Assembly (NCBI GenBank): GCA_029261255.1
Contig: JAJDBQ010000061.1
Span: 1-50,907, forward strand
DNA: 50,907 bases
Direction: 5' to 3'
Source: Nitrospirales bacterium
GTDB lineage: Bacteria; Nitrospirota; Nitrospiria; Nitrospirales; UBA8639
In this document: positions 1-7,801 of the stretch, in pieces
Layout: every line of letters starts with the position of its first letter
How positions within the stretch are numbered: the stretch's first letter is position 1
Position numbers and translations under genes: made by a program
Notes under the pieces: generated by a model
Told to the model about the DNA's origin: nothing
Database searches by the model: none
What the model saw: the letters and a program-made list of their open reading frames with translations, nothing else

Positions 1-82
1 CGGTCTGCTGATCGTGACGGCAAAAGGCATCCAAGTACCGTTTCGAGACATCAATCCCAATCGTGGTCGTGGTGTGTGTCAT
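1..82 (-). CDS. IS110-family transposase, 5' end only (cut by window edge)
   Basis: Reading the minus strand from ATG at 82-80 gives 27 codons beginning MTHTTTTIGIDVSKRYLDA. The IGIDVSK block is the start of the RuvC-like DEDD domain of IS110-family recombinases, and its Asp is the first catalytic acid. A very strong ribosome binding site, AAGGAGGAG, lies 6-7 bases upstream (about 89-97). The rest of the gene runs off the left edge, so intactness cannot be judged. Its leader has higher GC than the neighbouring lipid genes, as expected for a mobile element. Confidence 0.75.
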   Translation of the reverse strand, partial: MTHTTTTIGIDVSKRYLDAFCRHDQQT

Positions 83-300
83 TGTTTGCTCCTCCTTGTA
101 TGCGGGCGCCATGGCCCAACCAACCGTTCGAACACCAACGATGGCCGGCGGATCGTGCTGCGCGACGAAGAACATTCTGGGAACCTTCGCGATCGTACCC
201 AGCCCTTGTGACGAAGTGGCCACCTCGGCACAAGCCTTCCCACGCTACCAAGCGAGGAAGGAAAAACAAACATACAAGGAGCCCCGAAGGGCCACACCAC
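83..300 (-). ncRNA. Structured noncoding leader of IS110 element (candidate bridge RNA)
   Basis: There is no convincing gene here. Read on the minus strand, upstream of the transposase, the segment is GC-rich and folds into stem-loops visible by eye. At 205-234, CTTGTG pairs with CACAAG around an internal loop and an inner GAGG/CTTC stem. At 179-200, GGGAAC pairs with GTACCC with one mismatch. IS110-group elements are known to encode a bridge RNA of roughly 180 nt in the noncoding end upstream of the recombinase, so position and length fit. The RNA boundaries are not resolved. Confidence 0.35.
92..281 (-). promoter_or_regulatory. Long-range pair that would cover the transposase RBS
   Basis: CTCCTTGTATG at 92-102 and CATACAAGGAG at 271-281 (plus strand) are perfect 11-base reverse complements. 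On the minus-strand transcript the distal copy would pair with the stretch that contains the transposase Shine-Dalgarno (89-97). This is the layout of a translational lock against read-through transcription, known for other insertion sequences. The pairing is seen directly; the function is inferred. Confidence 0.35.
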
Positions 301-476
301 GGCCGACATGGTTTTGGCTACTTTTGCCGAAACAAAAGTGGCTCGTTCGCCGGGGCGAAACCCGGCAACATCAATTAACTGTTGAACGCCCTCGAAGAAT
401 CTGACGACTCTATAAGTCTTTACCCTCACCCCACGTTCGCTCCTCTTCGGAACAAACCCCTTAAAGGGCGAGGGAG
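300..476. repeat. REP-like extragenic palindromes beside the IS110 end
   Basis: A hairpin with arms GCTACTTTTG (317-326) and CAAAAGTGGC (333-342), one G:U pair and loop CCGAAA, is followed by GCCGGGGCGAAACCCGGC-like sequence. At about 422-473, CCCTCACCC faces GGGCGAGGG around a spacer. A degenerate relative of the first hairpin (TTTTGCCGAAA core) recurs at 45341-45380. Such extragenic palindromes are common targets of IS110/IS1111 insertion. Small open frames crossing this stretch look like translations of the repeat, not genes. Confidence 0.5.
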
Positions 477-496
477 TTATGAAATATTTTGCGTTG

Positions 497-1450
497 TTAC
501 CGGAACGCCCCTTGCCGATAAAGCCGCCAAAACGTAGTGATACCAGCCCAAATGGGATGCTTCCGCTGCGCAGACGTCAACTCAACCTTAACCCCAGAAT
601 GCCGTTCAATTTTCCAAATAAGATAGTCGGCTCCGCCTTGAAAGGTATAAGCCGCCTTCATCAGGCGTAAAATCGATAAACACTTCCCCTGAACGGTTCG
701 AACCACCCACCCAATTCGATTCTTCGCCCGCTCCCAACTCGAATATTCCACCTCATACATTTTGCTATCGGCGACCTGAATCACCGTGACGTTTGGGAAA
801 TACCCTGCAAGCACCGCACCGGCGGCTCGTTCATAATAATCTTGATTACTTTCCCACAATGTCGCAATTCGCCCTTTCGATTCAGCACGTAATTCCGCGC
901 CATAACTGAGGGCCAGCCCAATGCTCCATATATCTTTGGCCGTAAAATCTTCGGACATCTGCGGGAGAACATTTCCCAAAAAAGTGACCACCGCACTCCC
1001 CAAACCCGAAATAATTCGTTGACTCATCTCTTGGCTGGGACATGCCATGACAGCCGTGGGCTGTGCAAAGCGCCCCCAAAAATAGGAATGAAACCATTTG
1101 GGTGTCACACTTCGCTCAAAATCCTCTAACGACAAGACTGCATATTTCATCCGCACGGTATGGCCTTCGACATCAACCTCTCCATAAAACACATTGGGAG
1201 GAAGCCACCCGTTAAGACGCGCCATCCAAGCTGAGGGATACACCGCCGCATATTGATCGACGATGACATAACAATCCACTAAGCCATTTTGATCCGTACC
1301 AGCTCGCAAACACGAGCCATAGAGTAAAATACCTTGCACGGCCTGACCGTATTTATTGGCAAGAAAATTCCCTGCTGCCTGAATGGAATCAGGAATAAGC
1401 TGCGCACTCGGCCGGCCAACGATATCCAGAATTGTTGTAGAAGAAGCCAT
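497..1450 (-). CDS. Nucleotidyltransferase-fold protein in lipid head-group operon
   Basis: 317 aa. Residues about 35-65 carry a nucleotidyltransferase signature: LLYGSCLRAGTDQNG and then DCYVIVD, matching the hG[GS]...[DE]h[DE] pattern of the polymerase-beta superfamily. The rest is a mixed alpha/beta protein with no other recognised domain and no signal peptide. The start lies only 2 bases after the stop of the upstream lipid kinase, so the two are probably translationally coupled. Kinase, nucleotidyltransferase and CDP-alcohol phosphotransferase together resemble in content the Caulobacter cpgABC genes for charged sphingolipid head groups (from memory). The exact substrate is unknown. Confidence 0.6.
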   Translation of the reverse strand: MASSTTILDIVGRPSAQLIPDSIQAAGNFLANKYGQAVQGILLYGSCLRAGTDQNGLVDCYVIVDQYAAVYPSAWMARLNGWLPPNVFYGEVDVEGHTVRMKYAVLSLEDFERSVTPKWFHSYFWGRFAQPTAVMACPSQEMSQRIISGLGSAVVTFLGNVLPQMSEDFTAKDIWSIGLALSYGAELRAESKGRIATLWESNQDYYERAAGAVLAGYFPNVTVIQVADSKMYEVEYSSWERAKNRIGWVVRTVQGKCLSILRLMKAAYTFQGGADYLIWKIERHSGVKVELTSAQRKHPIWAGITTFWRLYRQGAFR

Positions 1451-1452
1451 AG

Positions 1453-2418
1453 CTACTCAGACTTCAATCGGACAAAAGAAAGCTCTCCAGGAGAATCCAG
1501 GATGAGTGGTTTCTGAGGATTGGAAGACGTATACACCTCACCATCTAAGACAAACCCACTGTCAAAACTCAAACGAATTTCAGAGAGGTTTTCGCTCATA
1601 TACCCGTGATTCACAGTCGCAAGAGCATGTGTTTTCCCACGAAGTAATTTTGGTAAGACTCGCCATAAATGCCGATAAGGCACACGGAGACTGGTAAATC
1701 GCAAGGTCCCTAAATTCTTGCCCCAAAAAGGTTTCATCCCTAAAAACAAGCGATCCAACGTGGTCACCAATAACACTAAGTACTCTTCCTCAGTAGATGG
1801 CTTTTCTCCAGCTGCAACGCGCGCACTGATGGGATTCAATCCTTTTCGTGAGCCAGTCGCCAACGCGAATAAAAATTTGAGAAGTATCAGGCCAGCACCC
1901 CATTCCCCCAGTCGCCCAATTGATTGCTTTGTTTGAAGGCCCAATTGAGTTCCATGGTAAATGGCTCCAGCTCCGAAAAACATGCCGTGTAGAGGTTCTC
2001 GTTCTTCTGGGAAACGAATCCGAAGAATCGGGCGTGTTTCAGTATATGTTTGGGGATGGGAGACCTGCGCTTCGGTAAGAAGTTCCTCCAGGGTCTTCGG
2101 TTCAAATTTCCCCAACCCCACATCACCCGCCATCAGATTGGCCGTCCCTGCTGGCAACAGCGCTAAACTCGGCATCGATGGGAATGGGTGATGATGAAAC
2201 AAAGCCCCCATGGTGGCTTGAATAGTTCCATCCCCTCCAATGACCACCACACAATCAACTTGCTCTTGGGCAAAGACTTTTAGGGCTTCGAGAATATCCG
2301 TTGGGGTATGGATTTCGGCCTTTGCGACCTCGGGATGTTGAGCAAACACGTCTAGAAACAGATTGGGCTTGCGTTTATTCCGACCACTTAGCGGATTATG
2401 AAGGATTCCCACTCGCAT
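1453..2418 (-). CDS. DAGK-domain lipid kinase, probable ceramide/sphingoid kinase
   Basis: 321 aa, normal length for the diacylglycerol/sphingosine kinase catalytic family. The N-terminus MRVGILHNPLSGRNKRK is the usual start of this fold. The nucleotide-binding GGDGT lies near residue 80 and LPAGTANLMAGDVGL near 105-120, as in YegS/DgkB-like kinases. Known reaction of the family: ATP-dependent phosphorylation of a lipid hydroxyl. Caulobacter uses a DAGK-type ceramide kinase encoded in its sphingolipid locus, and here the gene sits among sphingolipid genes, so ceramide or a sphingoid base is the likely substrate. Diacylglycerol remains possible. It ends 2 bases before the next gene. Confidence 0.72.
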   Translation of the reverse strand: MRVGILHNPLSGRNKRKPNLFLDVFAQHPEVAKAEIHTPTDILEALKVFAQEQVDCVVVIGGDGTIQATMGALFHHHPFPSMPSLALLPAGTANLMAGDVGLGKFEPKTLEELLTEAQVSHPQTYTETRPILRIRFPEEREPLHGMFFGAGAIYHGTQLGLQTKQSIGRLGEWGAGLILLKFLFALATGSRKGLNPISARVAAGEKPSTEEEYLVLLVTTLDRLFLGMKPFWGKNLGTLRFTSLRVPYRHLWRVLPKLLRGKTHALATVNHGYMSENLSEIRLSFDSGFVLDGEVYTSSNPQKPLILDSPGELSFVRLKSE

Positions 2419-2585
2419 CTTAGAAGAAGTAAGGAGTCAGAAGTGAGTAGTGAGTCGCAAAAGAAAAAGAAATGAAAATCCCCTCAAAAGAAGTGAGTAG
2501 CACCAGAGTCAGTAACGACAAATCCCGTCTTCTTTCTCTCTATGGACTTCTTACTTTTTACTTCTCACTTTGCACTTCTTACTTG
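2419..2585. repeat. Purine-rich microrepeat with inverted copies
   Basis: The gap between the lipid kinase and the CDP-alcohol phosphotransferase holds several copies of an AAGTGAGTAG-like motif at 2424-2500. Reverse-complement copies (ACTTCTTACTTTTTACTTCT and relatives) lie at 2545-2583, running into the 3' end of the upstream gene. Arms can pair imperfectly into a long hairpin in the polycistronic RNA. No gene is visible. The element may be a simple extragenic repeat or a processing/stability signal. Confidence 0.45.
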
Positions 2586-3796
2586 ATCGTGGCAGGAGGG
2601 TTCGTAAACACTCGGACGGCTAAGGCGTCTCGGCCATTCACCGGGTCAATTTCTGCGAGCCAGGAAGTGAGTGGTCCTTTCATGCTCTTCTCGAGCATCG
2701 CCATAGCTAATCTCCCTAAAAGAATCACCGTCGAAAGCACGGTCCAGATTGCGACAGCTTCTAAACCCAAATCTGGTCGTCCAATCAGGATACTGCCCGT
2801 CAAAAAAATCATATTGGGATTTCGTCGTGCGATGATGAGTCGAAAAAATGAATCAAAGGGCTTCCAACAAAAGATGACAAATCCTCCTAACCACCATTGA
2901 AAGATGCCTTCCACAATTCGCCCCAAAATATATCCAATCACGATGGCCCAGCAGGTGATCGCGAGAGTCAGGCTAGATAACAACGGTGCATACGAGACGA
3001 GTCCAATTCCCCAGGCTAGATACCAAAGAGGTGGATGGATTAAATCAATGCCATGGTCGAAAATATTGCCCAATTTCGTGGACGTGACCGTGACTCTCGC
3101 TAATTTTCCATCAACTGTATCCAGAAACGTCATCACCCATCCACAGGCAAGGCCAAGAGCAAAGTACCCGTAACTAAATAACACCCCTGCCACAATCACC
3201 AGGGCCAAACTTAAAGAGGTCACCTGATTGGGTGAAATTCCCGCCATCGCGCACAATCGGGTGGCCCATTGAGCAGGCACTGGCCACCAGAACTTTGTCA
3301 CGAAATCCGTCACACTTTTATAGGATCCAGAAAACAAATGTTGCTCCAAACGCGGTCGGTTGTCCTCGCGAATAGGAAAAACATAAGGTAAGTCAGTTTT
3401 TCGCAATTCATTAGAAAAGGACCCCGAAATATCGTTCAAGCTAACTCTTCTGACGTTAGGAATGTCGGCAAACTGCTCTGCCTGCATAGTCTCCGAAACA
3501 GAACGCGCCTCTGATGCTACAACATGAGCCACAACAGGCACAGCACGTCCGCCCAGCTCTATTTCGAGCATGACATTCTTGTCATTCGACAAACTACGAA
3601 ACACACGTTCGTCATAAATACAGTCTCCGCGAATGATGAGAACGGAACTCTCGGGAGGAATGTCCTCTAGATCAGACACAAACTGATAGTTGCCTATTCG
3701 ATCTAGCATTCGCCCCAATCGCTCTCGAGAGGTCAAATTCCACAAACGAATATCCGACTCATGACAGATGGACCAATAGATGCTCATCACACGCAT
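2579..3796 (-). CDS. CDP-alcohol phosphatidyltransferase with N-terminal nucleotidyltransferase-like domain
   Basis: 405 aa. The membrane half (about 165-400) holds the complete CDP-OH-P motif DxxDGxxARx8GxxxDxxxD: DTVDGKLAR, eight residues, then GNIFDHGID, followed by several hydrophobic segments. Enzymes with this motif move a phospho-alcohol from a CDP carrier to a hydroxyl, or a phosphatidyl group to an alcohol, at the inner membrane. The first 160 residues resemble a worn nucleotidyltransferase-like domain (VLIIRGDCIYDERV) without a visible GxGxR loop. That architecture recalls inositol-phosphate CDP-alcohol transferases. It lies 28 bases downstream of lptG. Likely job: joining a polar head group to ceramide or diacylglycerol; substrate not established. 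Confidence 0.75.
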   Translation of the reverse strand: MRVMSIYWSICHESDIRLWNLTSRERLGRMLDRIGNYQFVSDLEDIPPESSVLIIRGDCIYDERVFRSLSNDKNVMLEIELGGRAVPVVAHVVASEARSVSETMQAEQFADIPNVRRVSLNDISGSFSNELRKTDLPYVFPIREDNRPRLEQHLFSGSYKSVTDFVTKFWWPVPAQWATRLCAMAGISPNQVTSLSLALVIVAGVLFSYGYFALGLACGWVMTFLDTVDGKLARVTVTSTKLGNIFDHGIDLIHPPLWYLAWGIGLVSYAPLLSSLTLAITCWAIVIGYILGRIVEGIFQWWLGGFVIFCWKPFDSFFRLIIARRNPNMIFLTGSILIGRPDLGLEAVAIWTVLSTVILLGRLAMAMLEKSMKGPLTSWLAEIDPVNGRDALAVRVFTNPPATIK

Positions 3797-3824
3797 TGCC
3801 GTCCTTGAAGACTATCCACGAAAA

Positions 3825-4916
3825 TCACGCCTGTCCTCCATTACGAAAGTACACCCACCAAATGATGCCCGTCACCAACACGATCCCGAGAACTGGGAGA
3901 GCGGTCGTCAACAAGGCGGAAGCACCTAACAGTATTCCAACATTTTCCAATATTTCTGTGGTCAGATAATATCCAATACCCACCAATCCCCCGAGCATGA
4001 TCCGTTTGCCGGCCGTCGCACTGCGCAATGGTCCAAAAGCAAATGGCAACGCCACGAGTATCATGAGTCCCGTTTTCAAGGGCATGAAAATTTTGTCCCA
4101 GAGCGCGAGCTCATACCGCTGCACATTCTGTTGCTTACGTTCAAGGATTCCAATATAGCGGAAAAGATCAGACGGGGCGAGAGAAGACGCAGGGAGTGTT
4201 AATAATCGCATTTCTTCTCGATTAAACGGCGAATCCCACTCGAGGGTCGGGACGATTTCTTCTGTGATACGAGAACCTTCGATGGTTTTTTTCTGAATAT
4301 TTTTCAACACCCATTTTTGTGGATCCTGAACATCCGCTTCCTCGACAAAATAATAGGCCGTCATCTCGCCATTCTTATTGAATTCAAAAATATCGATATC
4401 GTGAGGAATTTCACCATACTGTAATGTCTTGATTCGAATATAACGCATGTCCTCTCGAAACCACAGGCCCTGTTTTCCTTGGTACACTTGTGAGTTGGAC
4501 AGCGCTAATGATCGAGAAATGTGGGCATATTGGTCTAATGTGGGCGTCACAAACTCTTCAAAGCAGGCGACAATTAACACAAAGACCATCCCCACTTGCA
4601 TGACCATCCCGGCTATTTGGAAATGAGAGATACCTCCAGCCTGCATCGCCAAGAGCTCCCGTCCATTTGCCAAGGCACCTAACGCCATAATGCTCCCTAA
4701 CAGTGCAATGAACGGTGAAAGCACCACAAAGCGCTCCGGCAGCGTCAGAAGGACGAATTCTCCAGCAGCTAAAAAGGTATAACGACCACTCCCCACTTCA
4801 TCTACTTCTTCAACAAAGACAAATAAACTAAACACCGCCATCAGAATCGCCAATACAGGTAAATATCCCCTGATGACACTGATCCAAAGGTAACGATGAA
4901 GAATAGGAATGTGCAT
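3825..4916 (-). CDS. lptG: LptG-type permease of the LPS/lipid export ABC transporter
   Basis: 363 aa, typical length of the YjgP/YjgQ family. Three transmembrane segments (about 10-30, 60-85, 100-125) precede a periplasmic beta-jellyroll region (about 130-265) and three C-terminal membrane segments. LptF and LptG pair with LptB to extract lipid from the inner membrane and pass it to LptC and LptA. It is the second permease gene after lptF, separated by 106 bases. The lptF-lptG order is normal, but continuing straight into a CDP-alcohol phosphotransferase and lipid kinase is not. Whether the cargo is LPS, anionic sphingolipid or both cannot be told from sequence. Confidence 0.8.
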   Translation of the reverse strand: MHIPILHRYLWISVIRGYLPVLAILMAVFSLFVFVEEVDEVGSGRYTFLAAGEFVLLTLPERFVVLSPFIALLGSIMALGALANGRELLAMQAGGISHFQIAGMVMQVGMVFVLIVACFEEFVTPTLDQYAHISRSLALSNSQVYQGKQGLWFREDMRYIRIKTLQYGEIPHDIDIFEFNKNGEMTAYYFVEEADVQDPQKWVLKNIQKKTIEGSRITEEIVPTLEWDSPFNREEMRLLTLPASSLAPSDLFRYIGILERKQQNVQRYELALWDKIFMPLKTGLMILVALPFAFGPLRSATAGKRIMLGGLVGIGYYLTTEILENVGILLGASALLTTALPVLGIVLVTGIIWWVYFRNGGQA

Positions 4917-5022
4917 GGTGAAAGGTTATAGAGGTCTTCGTTAATAACTCACTGTGAAGCCAATGGTGAGGCTAGATTCACGACTATCAATATGAGAGAT
5001 TCTGGGCTCTCACAGACTAGCG

Positions 5023-6084
5023 TTAGGAATGATGCCCCACGGAAAATCTAGGAAGACAAACAAACACACTCACCAGCGCCCCCAGCCCGATGACCATCCA
5101 CCACAGGCCGGGATAGATTGGAAGAGTGCCTTGCTCGACTAACGTCTTCACCATTAAACCCAAAAAATAGTACACAGCGAAAAGCACAGTGGCGGTGAAT
5201 ATTTTGGCATATTTACCTTTTCTCGGAGAGGACCGGCTCAGCGGTATGGCCATTAGTGCTAATAGAATCGTCGAAAATGGCGTTGAAAGCCGCCATTGAA
5301 GTTCGGCAACATCTTTTCGAGATTCAGACACAGACAACTGTTGGGTCGGTGCAGCCTTTCGTTTATATTCCGCAATTTTCTCTTGAGGCAAGATGGATAA
5401 CTGAGAGAACTTCGACATATGTGTCATGCCGCCATCACGTGTCAATTTGTATTCGAAACCATCATACAGCACAGGAATAGAGACTCCACTTTCAGCATGG
5501 TATTCTTCACTGGCCTTTTTTGCCGAAATAATCCGTAATTTATCGCCATGCTCACTTTGCACAAACACCTGATTCAATTGACGATGTTCTTGATCGATCC
5601 CCTCAGCAAATAAGACAAGCGAACCATCACGTCGTTCATAAAAATGGCCTGGCTCCAAATGACTGATGCCCAATCCAGCCTCGCCTTGCGCTTTTAATCG
5701 ATAGCTCTCTTCATAGGCTAACGGACGAAGATACAATGAAAAGACCCCCACAAGAATGGCCACACCGGCGGAAAGAAAAAAGATTACTCCCATCACACGG
5801 TAAGGACTGACTCCTGAAGCCAGGAGCGCTTTCATTTCCGAATCAGCATATAACCGGCCTAAGCCGACTATAATGCCAAAGTACAGCGCGACCGGCAGCA
5901 AGACTTCAAGCGCAATGCCCACCTTTAACACAATTAATTTTAAGAGCACGCTGGTTGAGAGAAGGGCATCGACGGCCTTGGCTAAAAAGATGACCCAACT
6001 ATAGCCAGCAAAGAGCACGATAAACAGCGCACACACCACCATGGAAGGCTTGAGAATTTCTCGAATGAGGTATCGATCCAACAT
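5023..6084 (-). CDS. lptF: LptF-type permease of the LPS/lipid export ABC transporter
   Basis: 353 aa. It begins MLDRYLIREILKPS, the usual LptF start, with paired membrane segments about 12-35, 45-75 and 95-120. A periplasmic domain (about 130-270) contains LEPGHFYERRDGSLVLFAE and ISAKKASEEY, and three more membrane helices close the protein. It heads a minus-strand run lptF-lptG-CDP-alcohol transferase-lipid kinase-nucleotidyltransferase. The 5' end faces a divergent nucleotidyltransferase only about 55 bases away, so both promoters must be compact or overlapping. Confidence 0.85.
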   Translation of the reverse strand: MLDRYLIREILKPSMVVCALFIVLFAGYSWVIFLAKAVDALLSTSVLLKLIVLKVGIALEVLLPVALYFGIIVGLGRLYADSEMKALLASGVSPYRVMGVIFFLSAGVAILVGVFSLYLRPLAYEESYRLKAQGEAGLGISHLEPGHFYERRDGSLVLFAEGIDQEHRQLNQVFVQSEHGDKLRIISAKKASEEYHAESGVSIPVLYDGFEYKLTRDGGMTHMSKFSQLSILPQEKIAEYKRKAAPTQQLSVSESRKDVAELQWRLSTPFSTILLALMAIPLSRSSPRKGKYAKIFTATVLFAVYYFLGLMVKTLVEQGTLPIYPGLWWMVIGLGALVSVFVCLPRFSVGHHS

Positions 6085-6141
6085 TTAATTCTTCCCAATT
6101 ACACCTTTACATTTGTCCTACCCGATGGTACTACTCTTTTG

Positions 6142-6870
6142 ATGAAAGCCGTCATTCTTAGTGCTGGCCAGGGCAAACGGTTGCTCCCACTTACACAAGA
6201 CCAGCCCAAATGCGCCATTCCTATCCATGGCCGTTCCATTTTGGAATGGCAAATCAATGAATTACTCAAGTTCGGCGTCAGCCCCATTCATGTGGTTGTG
6301 GGATTCGGGGCGTCCACCGTGGAAAAGATTATCGGCAATTATAACAGCAGCCATGCCATTCACACCTTGTACAATCCCTTTTATGCGCTGGCCGATAATC
6401 TTATGAGCTGTTGGACGGCTCGACATGAAATGATGGACGATTTCATCTTATTGAATGGGGATACCCTCTTTGAAACCGCTGTCCTTGAACATGTGTTACA
6501 GGCGCCGCCAGCCCCCATTACGTTAGTGACCGATCAAAAATCACAATATGATGCTGATGATATGAAAGTCGTCGTCCAGGGCACTCAGCTTGTACGAATT
6601 GGCAAAACCTTGCCGTTAGAACAGGTGAATGGCGAATCCATTGGCATGATAAGGTTTCAAGATGCAGGGCCACAGTTATTTCGCTCAACAATCGAAGACC
6701 GTGTGCGACAACCAGAATCGCTTAAGCAATGGTATCTTTCTCTCATTGATGAACTGGCACAAAAAAACCAAGTCTCTACGGTTTCGATTAAAGGATTCAC
6801 CTGGGCTGAAATCGATAACCCAGCCGACTTACAACAGGCCGAAACCCTACTGAAACCTTTTAGTATGTAA
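6142..6870 (+). CDS. LicC/HddC-like sugar or choline-type nucleotidyltransferase
   Basis: 242 aa. The N-terminus MKAVILSAGQGKRLLPLT matches the nucleotide-binding loop GxGxRxxPxT of sugar-phosphate nucleotidyltransferases. PKCAIPIHGRSILEWQI supplies the following substrate-side Lys, and FILLNGDTLF carries the metal-binding Asp; VDxxxD-like WAEIDNPADL is near the end. Small members of this type include LicC (CTP:phosphocholine cytidylyltransferase). ATG 6142 is preferred to the preceding TTG at 6139. It stands alone on the plus strand between two minus-strand lipid operons. A CDP-activated alcohol from this enzyme could feed the CDP-alcohol phosphotransferase nearby; that link is inference. 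Confidence 0.65.
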   Translation: MKAVILSAGQGKRLLPLTQDQPKCAIPIHGRSILEWQINELLKFGVSPIHVVVGFGASTVEKIIGNYNSSHAIHTLYNPFYALADNLMSCWTARHEMMDDFILLNGDTLFETAVLEHVLQAPPAPITLVTDQKSQYDADDMKVVVQGTQLVRIGKTLPLEQVNGESIGMIRFQDAGPQLFRSTIEDRVRQPESLKQWYLSLIDELAQKNQVSTVSIKGFTWAEIDNPADLQQAETLLKPFSM

Positions 6871-6948
6871 CGTCGACTCGCTTCTTTATCTGCTCGCGAT
6901 CGGCTGATTTTTTTCTTTCGAAAATCCCTCATTCAATTCGACGTTGCT

Positions 6949-7770
6949 TCAAGCACTAATGGGTCGTGTGCGTTCTCGCTTCGATAAAATTTGTTCAACG
7001 AGTGCGAGATCTTCAACAGTATCCACATCAACGGCCGCTTCAGGAAAGGGTAGAATCACTTCTTGAATGGAAAGCCCCATACGCTGACTGAGTTCAGCAA
7101 GCGCATCTGACAACGTTAATTTTCCCAGCACATATCGAAGCAGCATGCGCCATCCAAGCCGACGAATCAACCGAATAGGCCGTTTCCGCTCACGTTCAAC
7201 CTGCGTCCAAAATTCCACCAACCGCTCAGCTTTTGATGTACCAAGGAGGAACAAATTGCACCCACAATAGCCTCCCCCTTTGAATCGAATCACGGTTCGC
7301 TTCGATTCGGGATACGCTTTTGCGACCACAGCATAGGGCACTAATGCCACGGCTACATCAGCCTGAGCCTGACTCGCCTTTTGCAGGAAATATTCCACCA
7401 TCTCAACCGTCAATAACGCATGATCAGCGGTGGTGACAAGGAGAGGAAGATCCTGAGAAGATTGCTCTATAAAACTTTTTACACTCGCACTGGGACCTTG
7501 CTGAGGAGCGACCCAACGGATCATTTCTTTTTCAACGAGATCACGTAAAACAGGTTGTTCTTCCACGGCTTCCCAAGAAGGTCCACACAAGACTCGTTGC
7601 TTAACAAGGCTCGATAATTCAAGCGTATTCAGCACCCGCTCCACCATGGGCACTCCTCCCACGTTGGCCAATACCTTGATAGGCACTCCAGTGGCCTCTG
7701 CGACTGGGTCTCGACCACTACGAGCACCTGCTAAGATTAAGGCAGTCACAGGACCTGGATCAGACTTCAT
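6949..7770 (-). CDS. MobA-like NTP transferase
   Basis: 273 aa. ALILAGARSGRDPVAEATG is a variant of the LAGGxSxRxG nucleotide loop of MobA/IspD-like transferases. PIKVLANVGGVPMVERVL carries the next conserved Lys, TTADHALLT is the metal-binding Asp block, and VDVDTVEDL lies near the C-terminus. It is first in reading order after the GNAT gene on the same strand, 31 bases downstream, and converges with the plus-strand nucleotidyltransferase. A role in activating a head-group alcohol or sugar phosphate for the sphingolipid is plausible. Molybdopterin work is unlikely, given the neighbours and the altered loop. Confidence 0.6.
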   Translation of the reverse strand: MKSDPGPVTALILAGARSGRDPVAEATGVPIKVLANVGGVPMVERVLNTLELSSLVKQRVLCGPSWEAVEEQPVLRDLVEKEMIRWVAPQQGPSASVKSFIEQSSQDLPLLVTTADHALLTVEMVEYFLQKASQAQADVAVALVPYAVVAKAYPESKRTVIRFKGGGYCGCNLFLLGTSKAERLVEFWTQVERERKRPIRLIRRLGWRMLLRYVLGKLTLSDALAELSQRMGLSIQEVILPFPEAAVDVDTVEDLALVEQILSKRERTRPISA

Positions 7771-7801
7771 CTTGCTCTCATCTTATTCAATTGAGTAAAC
7801 G

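Noticed and set aside
63-429. Several overlapping 60-116 aa frames at the left edge
   Set aside because: They lie over the IS110 leader and REP-like repeats on both strands; none has domain support.
2472-3173. Plus-strand frames opposite the CDP-alcohol phosphotransferase gene
   Set aside because: Shadows of a gene with a full catalytic motif on the other strand.
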